Source: an uncultured Opitutaceae bacterium
GTDB taxonomy: Bacteria; Verrucomicrobiota; Verrucomicrobiia; Opitutales; Opitutaceae
DNA: 10,837 bases
NCBI GenBank assembly: GCA_937128785.1
Contig: CAKZMS010000385.1
Coordinates: 1 to 10,837, forward strand
Reading direction: 5' to 3'
The first letter of the stretch is position 1; each line of letters opens with the position of its first letter. The position numbers and the translations under genes are program-made. Positions 1 through 6,312 of the stretch are shown one piece after another. A model generated the notes under the pieces. The model saw nothing but the letters and a program-made list of their open reading frames with translations, was not told the origin of the DNA and made no database searches.

Positions 1-263
1 GCGCGTGGTCATTGAGGGTCGCGACCGCCAGCGGGGTGGTCTTGGCGGAGTTTCTGAACCTGTTGTTGAAGGATAAGATCAGCCCGGTCGTGGGTGCAGC
101 CGGCGTATCGGCCGTGCCTGACTCCGCTCGGGTGGTGCAGATGATTGGCCGGCAATCGGATCCCAACAACTTCCTGCTCATGCAAGCCATGGCACCGAAT
201 GTGGCCGGCGTAATCGGCTCGGCGATTGCCGCCGGTGTCTTGTGGTCCGTGCTGGCGCTGTAA
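1..263 (+). CDS. oadB: Sodium ion-translocating decarboxylase beta subunit, C-terminal fragment (5' end outside window)
   Basis: The reading frame is open from the window edge (codons begin at base 3) and ends with TAA at 261-263, giving about 86 C-terminal residues. It carries the family signature [16 protein letters not shown] followed by [20 protein letters not shown], which is the last conserved part of OadB/GcdB/MmdB, the inner-membrane subunit that couples decarboxylation of a biotin-bound carboxyl group to Na+ export. The end is a hydrophobic helix ([18 protein letters not shown]). The serine and arginine of GVSAVPxxAR, known to matter in the Klebsiella enzyme, are present. The asparagine of the usual KINPxxG motif is a serine here (KISPVVG), and the usual LLMHAMGPN reads LLMQAMAPN. 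Which substrate the complex acts on (oxaloacetate, glutaconyl-CoA or methylmalonyl-CoA) cannot be told from this fragment, so the symbol stands for the family. Confidence 0.88.
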   Translation, partial: AWSLRVATASGVVLAEFLNLLLKDKISPVVGAAGVSAVPDSARVVQMIGRQSDPNNFLLMQAMAPNVAGVIGSAIAAGVLWSVLAL

Positions 264-273
264 TCCGGATCGT

Positions 274-290
274 CGGGGTCGACCCCGTTT
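274..290 (+). terminator. Possible bidirectional terminator between convergent genes
   Basis: A perfect 14-bp palindrome (cggggtcgaccccg, 274-287) can fold as a 5-bp all-GC stem with a tcga tetraloop and is followed by ttt on the plus strand. It sits in the 40-bp gap between the stop codon of the decarboxylase subunit and the stop codon of the convergent esterase, where a terminator is expected. The stem and T-run are short, so the call is based as much on position as on structure. Confidence 0.4.
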
Positions 291-303
291 ACGCTCCATC
301 GGT

Positions 304-1155
304 CTAGTCGTTCGCGAGCCAGCCGCTGTCCTGCATCCATTCGATCATGCGGTCGGGGAAGTTGCGGATGCTGACGAGGTCGGAGCGTTGGCCCATGTTG
401 AAGCCGTGGCCGCCCTTGGCGTAGAGGTGGGCCTCAACCGGAATTCCCAGCGCTTGATATTTGGGGAGTACAACCAGGATCGGCTCCATGTGAAACGCGT
501 CGTCCATCGCACAGATGAAAAAGGTCGGAGGCGTGTCAGCTGACATCACCCCGGCCGGGAATCCGAGAGGCCCCGGATACACGCTGATATGAAAATCAGG
601 GCGGGCGCTGACTCGATCAATCGGGTCGGTCGCCTGGGGGGCGCCGGCGTTCTCTCCGAAGGAGACGAGCGCCGATAACTCGCCGCCGGCGGACCAGCCT
701 TGGATCCCGATACGATGGGGATCGATGCCGAACTCTTCAGCCTGGTGGCGGACGACTCGCATGGCGCGCAACGCATCGGCGGTGGCGTCGTCGATCGTGT
801 AGGGCGAACCGGGCTCGCGAAAGAGCCGGTATTTTACGGCAAAGGCCGTGACGCCCCGCTCGGCGAACCAGTGGGCCGGTTCCAGGCCCTCAGGCGGAAA
901 CACCAACTCACGGTGACCGCCGCCGGGAAACATCACCACTGCCGCCCCAGTCGCCACTGCCGGATCGGCGGGCACGACGGTGATGGACGGGTGGTGGATA
1001 TTCTTCACCCACCAGTCCTTGGCCTGCTCGGGTTCCTGCATCCGGCTCTCTGCTCCGGGCGCGCCCTCCGCCCAAAGAGGAATCACCTCCAACTCGGCAG
1101 GCAATGACGTGGTGACAACAAGCGCGGCAAGAATCAGGGCGGGGGAGCGAAGCAT
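304..1155 (-). CDS. Secreted alpha/beta-hydrolase, acetylxylan/feruloyl esterase-like (BD-FAE type)
   Basis: A 283-aa protein with a signal peptide (MLRSPALILAALVVTTSLPA, residues 1-20), so it acts in the periplasm or outside the cell. All parts of a serine-hydrolase site are visible: the oxyanion segment FPGGGH (76-81), the nucleophile elbow GWSAGG with Ser155, an aspartate candidate at 218-219 (CAMDDAF), and the histidine in GGHGF (His250). The PGGGH...GWSAGG...GGHGF layout and the length fit the carbohydrate-esterase-like hydrolases often annotated as acetylxylan esterase or BD-FAE; dienelactone hydrolase and other lipase/esterase groups share the fold, so the substrate is inferred. The start at 1155 gives the signal peptide and has AGGA (1163-1166 on the minus strand) 7 nt upstream. 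The stop is TAG at 304-306. The gene is convergent with the decarboxylase gene and separated from the TonB-linked block by the inverted repeat at 1188-1246, so it is probably transcribed separately. Confidence 0.85.
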   Translation of the reverse strand: MLRSPALILAALVVTTSLPAELEVIPLWAEGAPGAESRMQEPEQAKDWWVKNIHHPSITVVPADPAVATGAAVVMFPGGGHRELVFPPEGLEPAHWFAERGVTAFAVKYRLFREPGSPYTIDDATADALRAMRVVRHQAEEFGIDPHRIGIQGWSAGGELSALVSFGENAGAPQATDPIDRVSARPDFHISVYPGPLGFPAGVMSADTPPTFFICAMDDAFHMEPILVVLPKYQALGIPVEAHLYAKGGHGFNMGQRSDLVSIRNFPDRMIEWMQDSGWLAND

Positions 1156-1187
1156 CCGTCCATCCTGTCGAACCCCCTCCTACGAGC

Positions 1188-1246
1188 AAGGGGTCATGTC
1201 GTTACTTGTTAAATTCGGGAATTAACAAGTAACGACATGACCCCTT
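1188..1246. repeat. Perfect 25-bp inverted repeat with 9-nt loop (REP/REPIN-like or mobile palindrome)
   Basis: Bases 1188-1212 are the exact reverse complement of 1222-1246, with the loop attcgggaa at 1213-1221. The left arm begins aaggggtcatgtcgttac and ends ttgttaa; I found no mismatch over 25 pairs. The right arm ends at the base next to the TAA stop (1247-1249) of the minus-strand gene, so this palindrome forms the start of that gene's 3' untranslated region. Read on the minus strand the hairpin is not followed by a T-run, so it is not a classical rho-independent terminator for that gene, although such a long stem could stop transcription or protect the mRNA end. The outer GGGGTCA...TGACCCC ends resemble the ends of repeated extragenic palindromes spread by RAYT (Y1) transposases; this is an inference from memory of such elements. 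No transposase lies in the window. Confidence 0.8.
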
Positions 1247-2431
1247 TTAGCGGAAGAAACTGGCGAGGTTGATTTGGGTCGTGCTCGGCACCGCAGTGCC
1301 GTCGTGAATCGCAGGCAGGAAGAACATTTCCGATACGATTTCGGCGATAGGTGCCGGTGCGATGGTGGACTCGTCGATTTTGGTCACCCGCCCCCGCTTA
1401 TCGATGTGAACCGTGAGAGGTATATCGAAATCCTCCGGAGTATCCGAACCGAGCAGAGCGGGAGGCGCCAAGGACCATGCCGGTTCTGCCGGAAGGGACT
1501 GGCCTCGATGGGAAGAGACTCGTTCCAACACCAAATACTCGATGGCTTCGTCCCGGGTGAGAGCGAATTGCTTTTCGGATTGGTCACTCACCCACTCCTG
1601 TCCTTCGCAGAACACATGGAGATCAATCTCCAGAACTTCGAACCCGGGAGGGAGGCCGGGCTTCTGGATTTCAATGGCCCGTGGTTCGGGCGTGAGTTGG
1701 CCAATCTCATGGAAGATGATCATATCCCGCGAACGTGCTTCATCGGTGCGAATCCTCGCGATGCAGACGGCGTAGGTGTCCGCTACCGGCACGGGCGAGC
1801 TGACTTCGGCCGTGATCATGATAGCGTTAAATTTTTCGGGGTCTTCCCGGCCGTCTTTCTGGGTAAAGAACTCATCGTCACTGGTGATGGCGTTGTCCCT
1901 TTGGAAATCCTGAAATTCGTTCAGCGCCTCCCGAACATCAGGCACATCGATCACCTGGCCATCGACTTCAATGGGCCCGGACGGGCCGAATGCAGCTGCA
2001 CTGATGACGCTCAGCTCCAGCTGTTGCAGGCGATCCTGACTATAAGTCTGCAGATTATTCTGGCTGATCATCGAGTCCATTTTCGCATCTTCAGTGATCG
2101 AAAATCCTCGCCGGACATCGATGTTGGCAATGGTCAGCGGGCGGCGGCTTAGTTTGGTCGTGGGGACGAACTGGATGCTGCCTAAATCGCTTTCATCGAT
2201 CTGCTTCTTTTCGGGGCCCTCAAGAATGGCCCGGCGTTTGTCAAAATCGCTGATTTCGTGCATCTCGCCTTCGTCGAGCACTTTGAGGTCCACTCCGACG
2301 AAGAGTCGGAACTCCCGCGCGGGCGCCGCTTGGGAGCTGACCGAGTGAGGCGCGGCATCTGCGTTCAAAGCAGTTAATCCAGCCAAGAGGACGGCGGCGG
2401 AGATCAAACGATGGGAGAAGAATGAAAGCAT
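1247..2431 (-). CDS. Secreted protein of unknown function with TonB C-terminal-like end (paralog A)
   Basis: A 394-aa protein that I cannot place in a named family. It starts at 2431 with AGGAG (2440-2444 on the minus strand) 8 nt upstream, and the start is followed by a signal peptide (SAAVLLAGLTALNADA, residues 11-26); the reading frame is open further upstream but that part is antisense to the neighbouring gene. It is clearly a paralog of the next gene upstream: both share RLFVGxDxxV (42-51), a PLTI segment (98-101), QFALTRDEAIEYLVLERVSS (288-307), HRG and EPAWSLAPP (316-324), and end in TTQINL. The last about 60 residues (DFDIPLTVHIDKRGRVTKID, then FFLPAIHDGTAVPS) look like the TonB C-terminal pattern of V-x-V-x-x-x-G-x-V, aromatic, PA, G-x-PV. 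There is no membrane anchor or proline-rich stretch beyond the signal peptide, so it is not itself a TonB. It lies 103 bp after paralog B on the same strand and may end the TonB-linked operon. Stop TAA at 1247-1249. Confidence 0.82.
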   Translation of the reverse strand: MLSFFSHRLISAAVLLAGLTALNADAAPHSVSSQAAPAREFRLFVGVDLKVLDEGEMHEISDFDKRRAILEGPEKKQIDESDLGSIQFVPTTKLSRRPLTIANIDVRRGFSITEDAKMDSMISQNNLQTYSQDRLQQLELSVISAAAFGPSGPIEVDGQVIDVPDVREALNEFQDFQRDNAITSDDEFFTQKDGREDPEKFNAIMITAEVSSPVPVADTYAVCIARIRTDEARSRDMIIFHEIGQLTPEPRAIEIQKPGLPPGFEVLEIDLHVFCEGQEWVSDQSEKQFALTRDEAIEYLVLERVSSHRGQSLPAEPAWSLAPPALLGSDTPEDFDIPLTVHIDKRGRVTKIDESTIAPAPIAEIVSEMFFLPAIHDGTAVPSTTQINLASFFR

Positions 2432-2439
2432 GATGGGGA

Positions 2440-2444
2440 CTCCT
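2440..2444 (-). promoter_or_regulatory. Shine-Dalgarno site fixing the start of paralog A
   Basis: AGGAG on the minus strand lies 8 nt upstream of the ATG at 2431. It supports this start over the much longer open frame that continues upstream through the coding region of paralog B. Confidence 0.6.
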
Positions 2445-2534
2445 ACCAGTGACAGCTCGTGGTGATTCGGTTCCGACTGATTTGAAAAAATGTCTGACCT
2501 TTTGACCGGGAAAATAGAGGAATCCGGTCGGATC

Positions 2535-3704
2535 CTAAGGGTAGTAACTCCGCAGGTTGATTTGAGTGGTGCTGGCGACGGGGATGCCTTTCTCGAGAGC
2601 AGGCTGGAAAATGAGCTTCCGCGCCACATCCGACACCCATACGGGCACCACCTGATTGGGGTCGATGGCGGTGACTTGGCCAGAGGCATCGACGTCGAGC
2701 GTGATCGGGAAGTCGAAGTCCTCGGGACGGTGGGGGGCAAAGAGGTCGGGGGGGGCCAGGGACCATGCCGGCTCCGGAGGCAGGGTCTTGCCTCGGTGTT
2801 CCGAAGTGCGTTCAAGCGCGATATACTCCAGCACTTCTGCCCGGGAGAGGGCGAACTGTTTGGCGCTGTGGTTGGTGACCAACTCCTGGCCGCTATGGTA
2901 GATGTGCAGATCCACGTTTTTGATTTCGCATTCCTCGGGCAGTCCCTGCTTGGTGATCTTAATCTCCCGAGGTTCAGGGCCGAGTTTCGCCACCGCCTTG
3001 AAAAACACCTTTTCTTGGTAACCGAGATCCTCGGTGGTGTAACGGATGACCCCCACGATGTAAGCATCCTGGATGGGGACCGGCGAGGTGATCTCCGTCG
3101 TGATGCGCAGGGCGGTGTGTTTGTCGCTCTCTTGTCCGGCCAACTGGTCTCCCTGCAGTGACGGGTCCGTGGCCTTGTCCATCATGTCCGAGGCCTCGGT
3201 GAGCGCGTCCAAGGTCCGGTTGAAGCGGACTTCCGCATCCATGCCTTCCACCCCGCTGGTATCCTGCCCCGAGTTGATGTCGCCGAGCATTTTCCACCCC
3301 GCCTGCTCCTGCATGCGGGAATAGGCCTGCAGGGCTTGTTGGTTTTGCATCGAATTTCGACCTCCGTAAACGGTGCCGGCCACTCGGGAAGTTTCGATTT
3401 CGCCGATGGTAAGCGGGTTGCGCCCGAGTTTGGGCGCGTGGGTGAAGCGCACGTCATTCACCTCGCGCAGCGAGACGGTTTTGGCCACGAGCTTGTCGGT
3501 GCTGATGCGGTTAGGCTGGTAGTTGTCGAGGTGGGCGAATTCCTCGGCCAGTTTCACTTCCACGTCCAGCCCGACAAAAAGGCGGTAGTCCTGCTCGGGC
3601 TCCGCCGAGGAGGATGACCTCGGTGTTTCCGCCGCCGCTGCTCCCCCCAGTCCAAGGCTGATGGCCAAGGTGGAGGCGACGGAACATAATCGACGGGGTA
3701 ACAT
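2535..3704 (-). CDS. Secreted protein of unknown function with TonB C-terminal-like end (paralog B)
   Basis: A 389-aa protein with a signal peptide (SVASTLAISLGLGGAAAA, residues 8-25) and a low-complexity serine stretch after it. It shares with paralog A the N-terminal YRLFVGLDVEV (40-50), the PLTIGEI segment (98-104), ITTEITSPVPIQDAY (201-215), QFALSRAEVLEYIALERTS (283-301), EPAWSLAPP (311-319) and the end TTQINLRSYYP. The final part, DFPITLDVDASGQVTAID (331-348) followed by RKLIFQPALEKGIPVA (362-377), matches the TonB C-terminal layout even better than paralog A: a beta strand with DG/SG turn, then aromatic-x-PA-x-x-x-G-x-PV. The middle (about 105-195) is glutamine/aspartate rich and has diverged from paralog A. 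The start at 3704 has no clear Shine-Dalgarno sequence. It begins only 40 bp after the TPR gene's stop, so it is probably co-transcribed with the TonB cluster. The role is unknown; a periplasmic partner of TonB or of an outer-membrane receptor is a guess from the C-terminus and the neighbours. Confidence 0.82.
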   Translation of the reverse strand: MLPRRLCSVASTLAISLGLGGAAAAETPRSSSSAEPEQDYRLFVGLDVEVKLAEEFAHLDNYQPNRISTDKLVAKTVSLREVNDVRFTHAPKLGRNPLTIGEIETSRVAGTVYGGRNSMQNQQALQAYSRMQEQAGWKMLGDINSGQDTSGVEGMDAEVRFNRTLDALTEASDMMDKATDPSLQGDQLAGQESDKHTALRITTEITSPVPIQDAYIVGVIRYTTEDLGYQEKVFFKAVAKLGPEPREIKITKQGLPEECEIKNVDLHIYHSGQELVTNHSAKQFALSRAEVLEYIALERTSEHRGKTLPPEPAWSLAPPDLFAPHRPEDFDFPITLDVDASGQVTAIDPNQVVPVWVSDVARKLIFQPALEKGIPVASTTQINLRSYYP

Positions 3705-3729
3705 GGAGCAGGGCGTAGGTGGGGATATG

Positions 3730-3743
3730 ACCGGTGGTCCGGT
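3730..3743 (-). other. Short GC-rich hairpin just after the TPR gene
   Basis: The bases accgg (3730-3734) and ccggt (3739-3743) pair around the 4-nt loop tggt, starting 1 base after the TPR gene's TGA (3745-3747). No T-run follows on the minus strand, so it is a weak candidate for an attenuator or an mRNA-processing site between the TonB cluster and the paralog pair, not a firm terminator. Confidence 0.3.
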
Positions 3744-3744
3744 T

Positions 3745-5151
3745 TCAGCTGTCGGCGGCGAGGACCTTCAGTCGCGCTATTTGACTCCGAATCGGAGCGG
3801 ATGTTTCCAGGGCATCTGCCCGGTTCAGGTAGTTGAGGGCGTTGCCGAAGTTTCGGTTATTGAGGGCGAGGTTGGCGAGTTCGAGACTGGCGCGTCGTTC
3901 GCTCTCCGGCACCTGCAGCGCCGATTCGAACACAAATTGGGCCCGGGAAATATCGCCACTCGCCGACAGGGTGTGGCCCAGGCCAAGGAGGGCGTTGGGA
4001 TTGAGGGGCTCGGTTTGGAGCACACCGTCGTAAGCGAGTTGGGCCGACTCCCAGTCCTCCTGCGCAACCGCCAGCTCGGCTTCGGCAAACCGCTGGGCGC
4101 GGATTTGAGGCCAGTTGGTGGTGGTCGGCAATTGATCCAGCACACTTTGCGCGTCGTCCAAATCACCCTGGGAGATCAACGATCGGGCGTAGGCGATTAA
4201 CCGCGATACCCCGAGTTCATCAGCGCCCCCGGGAATATCCTGGTATGCCGAGATGGCCTCCGGCACCAAGCCGAGGCTCACGTAAAGGTCGCCGAGAAGT
4301 CCCAGTGACTCGCGATCAGCCACCCCGAGTTGGCGGGCGATTTCGAGTTGAGTCGCGGCTTCGAGGGGGCGTTCGAGCGTGATCAGAAGACTGGCGTAGC
4401 GCATCCAGTTGCGGGCGTTTTCGGGCTCCAGTCGGACCATCTCGTGCACGAGAGATTCCGATTGAACGTGACGACCGTTGGCAAAGTAGAGCTCCAACAG
4501 GCCGCCGATCCAGTTGGGGTCCTCCGGGTTGGCGGTCATGGCCTGCATGAATGCCATCTCGGCGCCGAGGGTATTGCCGGTTTGCCGCATGCTGAATGCG
4601 AGCAGGCCAAAGGTCTGGGCATCGCGATCACCGAGGTTCACCGCCTTGGCGAAGGCGGTCGCGGCCTCGCGCCACTCTTGGCGCTGGTAGTGGATCATCC
4701 CGATATTGTTCCAGCCCCGCAGGAACTCCGGGTATTTTTCGACGGCGCTGTGATAACGCTCGAGAGCTTCGTCGATGCGTTGTTCGGCGAAGTAGAGATT
4801 GCCCAAAGCCAAGTCGAAGGCGGCGCTGTCGTCCTCGCCATCGCCCAGCATGGTTTCAAGCAGTTGGAGGGCAAAGGCCGGATTGGTTTCGACCATCGAT
4901 GACATGCGCTCGTAGAGGGCAAACTCCGCGGCGGTCATATCGGGCTCCCGCTCTTTGCGGAAGTTCATGGATTCATTGATGATGCTGGAAGGATCTACAT
5001 CGGGATCGCCCTCGGTGGAGTCGAGAAACTCGGCCAACTGGATCTCTTGCAGGGTCATCTCCAACGCGTCGTCGTTGGTCTGCGCCAGGACGGGGGCGAG
5101 CGTGGCACTGCTTAGCGTGACAAAAAGCAACAGAGGGAAACGTAAGGACAT
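3745..5151 (-). CDS. Periplasmic TPR-repeat protein of a TonB2-type cluster
   Basis: A 468-aa protein with a signal peptide (LLLFVTLSSATLAPVLAQ, residues 7-24), expected in the periplasm or attached to an envelope complex. From about residue 108 to the end it is built of helical tetratricopeptide-like repeats; the clearest runs are AAFDLALGNLYFAEQRIDEA (110-129), GWNNIGMIHYQRQEWREAAT (146-165), and later units near 285-305, 355-378 and 386-410. Such TPR proteins close the DUF3450-TtpC-ExbB-ExbD-TonB-TPR clusters of Vibrio and relatives, where they are thought to act as protein-interaction scaffolds for the TonB complex. The gene starts 11 nt after the TonB stop codon with no Shine-Dalgarno; the gap reads tcactttcccc, very like the gap before tonB. 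Stop TGA at 3745-3747. Fold and context are firm; the binding partner is unknown. Confidence 0.88.
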   Translation of the reverse strand: MSLRFPLLLFVTLSSATLAPVLAQTNDDALEMTLQEIQLAEFLDSTEGDPDVDPSSIINESMNFRKEREPDMTAAEFALYERMSSMVETNPAFALQLLETMLGDGEDDSAAFDLALGNLYFAEQRIDEALERYHSAVEKYPEFLRGWNNIGMIHYQRQEWREAATAFAKAVNLGDRDAQTFGLLAFSMRQTGNTLGAEMAFMQAMTANPEDPNWIGGLLELYFANGRHVQSESLVHEMVRLEPENARNWMRYASLLITLERPLEAATQLEIARQLGVADRESLGLLGDLYVSLGLVPEAISAYQDIPGGADELGVSRLIAYARSLISQGDLDDAQSVLDQLPTTTNWPQIRAQRFAEAELAVAQEDWESAQLAYDGVLQTEPLNPNALLGLGHTLSASGDISRAQFVFESALQVPESERRASLELANLALNNRNFGNALNYLNRADALETSAPIRSQIARLKVLAADS

Positions 5152-5162
5152 GGGGAAAGTGA

Positions 5163-5879
5163 CTAGTTAATGCTGAACGGCGACCCGCCGCGGGGCGGCT
5201 TGATACGCACGGCTTGGATGACATGGCAGTTAACCGGTTGGCCGCCGCGAATGGCGGGGCGGAACTGCCACTGGGAAAGCGCGTCGATCACTTCGGCGTC
5301 CGCTTCGGCGTAACCGCTGGATTGCACGAGCGCGATATTGCGGGCCGCGCCGGCCCGGGTGACGACCATGGTAACGATGACGCGCAGGTCCGCATTGCGG
5401 GGGATGTCCCGGAACGAAACGTTCGGTTTCACGCGGCTGGTGACAACGGGACGTTGGTCGACGTCGCTGTATTGGAAAATATGATTTGGGTTCCGTTCCG
5501 CGTCGATGGAGTCGGGGCGGAACGCATCCAGCGAGATCTCCAAAATGGGTTCCGCTTCCGGCAGAGGGATCTCGTAGGTGAGCGGGGCGACGGCGATTTT
5601 GACTTCGTTGTCGGAGGGCAGCGGTTCGAGATCGAGCACGGTGGGCGGGGGCGGTTCGCGCATGGCGATCTCGGGCGGCGGTGGTGGTGGCGGCTCGAGC
5701 ACCACGGTCTGCAAATTGGGCGGCGGCGGCTCGGGCTCGACGTAGTCCGCTTGCTGCACATGGGCGAGCGTGAGCAGGATGATGCCGCTGGTCGCCAGGC
5801 CCGCCAACCATTTGATCAGCCTGCGGCTGATACCCGCGGAAGGGTCGAGGTTGAGTTCCAGGAGCTCGGGGACGGACAT
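5163..5879 (-). CDS. tonB: TonB energy transducer (TonB2 type)
   Basis: A 238-aa inner-membrane-anchored periplasmic protein that passes energy from ExbB/ExbD to outer-membrane receptors. It has a short cytoplasmic N-terminus with RR (19-20) and K23, one membrane helix (about 24-40), a Glu/Pro spacer (48-80) with runs of 4, 7 and 4 prolines, and a TonB C-terminal domain (about 145-230) with VIVTMVVTRAGAARNIALVQ, then SSGY, then LSQWQFRPAIRGGQPVNCHV, the classic W-x-F-x-P-x-x-x-x-G-x-PV signature. The frame is open further upstream, but that region is the antisense-frame shadow of exbD; the ATG at 5879 gives a proper anchor and lies 13 nt after the exbD stop. There is no Shine-Dalgarno; the gap is ttctctttccccc. 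The membrane helix lacks the S-x-x-x-H spacing of E. coli TonB; its only histidine is H40 at the periplasmic end. Stop TAG at 5163-5165. Confidence 0.93.
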   Translation of the reverse strand: MSVPELLELNLDPSAGISRRLIKWLAGLATSGIILLTLAHVQQADYVEPEPPPPNLQTVVLEPPPPPPPEIAMREPPPPTVLDLEPLPSDNEVKIAVAPLTYEIPLPEAEPILEISLDAFRPDSIDAERNPNHIFQYSDVDQRPVVTSRVKPNVSFRDIPRNADLRVIVTMVVTRAGAARNIALVQSSGYAEADAEVIDALSQWQFRPAIRGGQPVNCHVIQAVRIKPPRGGSPFSIN

Positions 5880-5892
5880 GGGGGAAAGAGAA

Positions 5893-6312
5893 CTAGGGCT
5901 GACCGGTGCCGAGGCGGGAGGTGGCGAATTGGACGTGAGCGAGACCCGCTCGTTTGGCTTCCGCATACACGCCGGCAAAGGCGCCGTGACTGGCGTTGCG
6001 ATCGGCCCGGATGATGACGGTCGCATCGTCGCTAAACGATGCCTGGCGGAGGGCCGGGGAGACTTGATCGAGCCGGATACGCTGGCCGTCGAAGTAAATG
6101 CCATCGTCTGCCGCGATCGCGATGAGGAGGGCGCTGCGATCGGAGATGGCCTCGCCGCGGGTATCGGGCCGTTCCACTTCGATGCCGGGATCCTCCACAA
6201 ACACACTCGTGACGATGAAGAAGATGAGCAGGATGAATACGCAGTCGATCATCGGCGCGAGATCGATGGTGACCGCGTTGTAGCGCGAGTCGTTGCGGGT
6301 GGTCTTCATCAT
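5893..6312 (-). CDS. exbD: ExbD/TolR biopolymer transport protein
   Basis: A 139-aa protein with the ExbD/TolR layout: a short polar N-terminus, one membrane helix (IDCVFILLIFFIVTSVFV, about 22-39) and a small periplasmic domain. The conserved membrane aspartate that handles the ion in the stator is present as Asp23 in APMIDCVF. It pairs with ExbB to use the proton (or other ion) gradient to power TonB. Two ATGs stand side by side (6312 and 6309). The first overlaps the exbB stop by 4 bases (ATGA) and has GGAGG (6320-6324 on the minus strand) 7 nt upstream, so it is preferred. Stop TAG at 5893-5895, 13 nt before tonB. Confidence 0.93.
   Translation of the reverse strand: MMKTTRNDSRYNAVTIDLAPMIDCVFILLIFFIVTSVFVEDPGIEVERPDTRGEAISDRSALLIAIAADDGIYFDGQRIRLDQVSPALRQASFSDDATVIIRADRNASHGAFAGVYAEAKRAGLAHVQFATSRLGTGQP

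Noticed and set aside
1188..1246. Classical rho-independent terminator for paralog A
   Set aside because: On the minus strand the hairpin is followed by gctcgtagg, with no T-run; a repeat element or a different kind of 3' structure fits better.
1274..2152. Plus-strand open frame of 292 codons
   Set aside because: Antisense shadow of paralog A, whose frame has a signal peptide and paralog support.
2522..2533. atccggtcggat dyad after the stop of paralog B as a terminator
   Set aside because: The arms are 5 bp with only 2 bases between, too tight for a hairpin loop, and no T-run follows.
2432..3067. Upstream extension of the paralog A frame to a 606-aa protein
   Set aside because: The extra 212 residues are in another frame of paralog B, are rich in Ser/Arg/Pro typical of a shadow frame, and the ATG at 2431 has AGGAG and a signal peptide.
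4330..4902. Plus-strand open frame of 190 codons
   Set aside because: Antisense shadow of the TPR gene; long antisense frames are common in GC-rich DNA.
5880..6206. Upstream extension of the tonB frame to 347 aa
   Set aside because: It overlaps exbD in another frame with low-complexity Ser/Pro/Arg content; the ATG at 5879 gives the standard TonB N-terminus and anchor.
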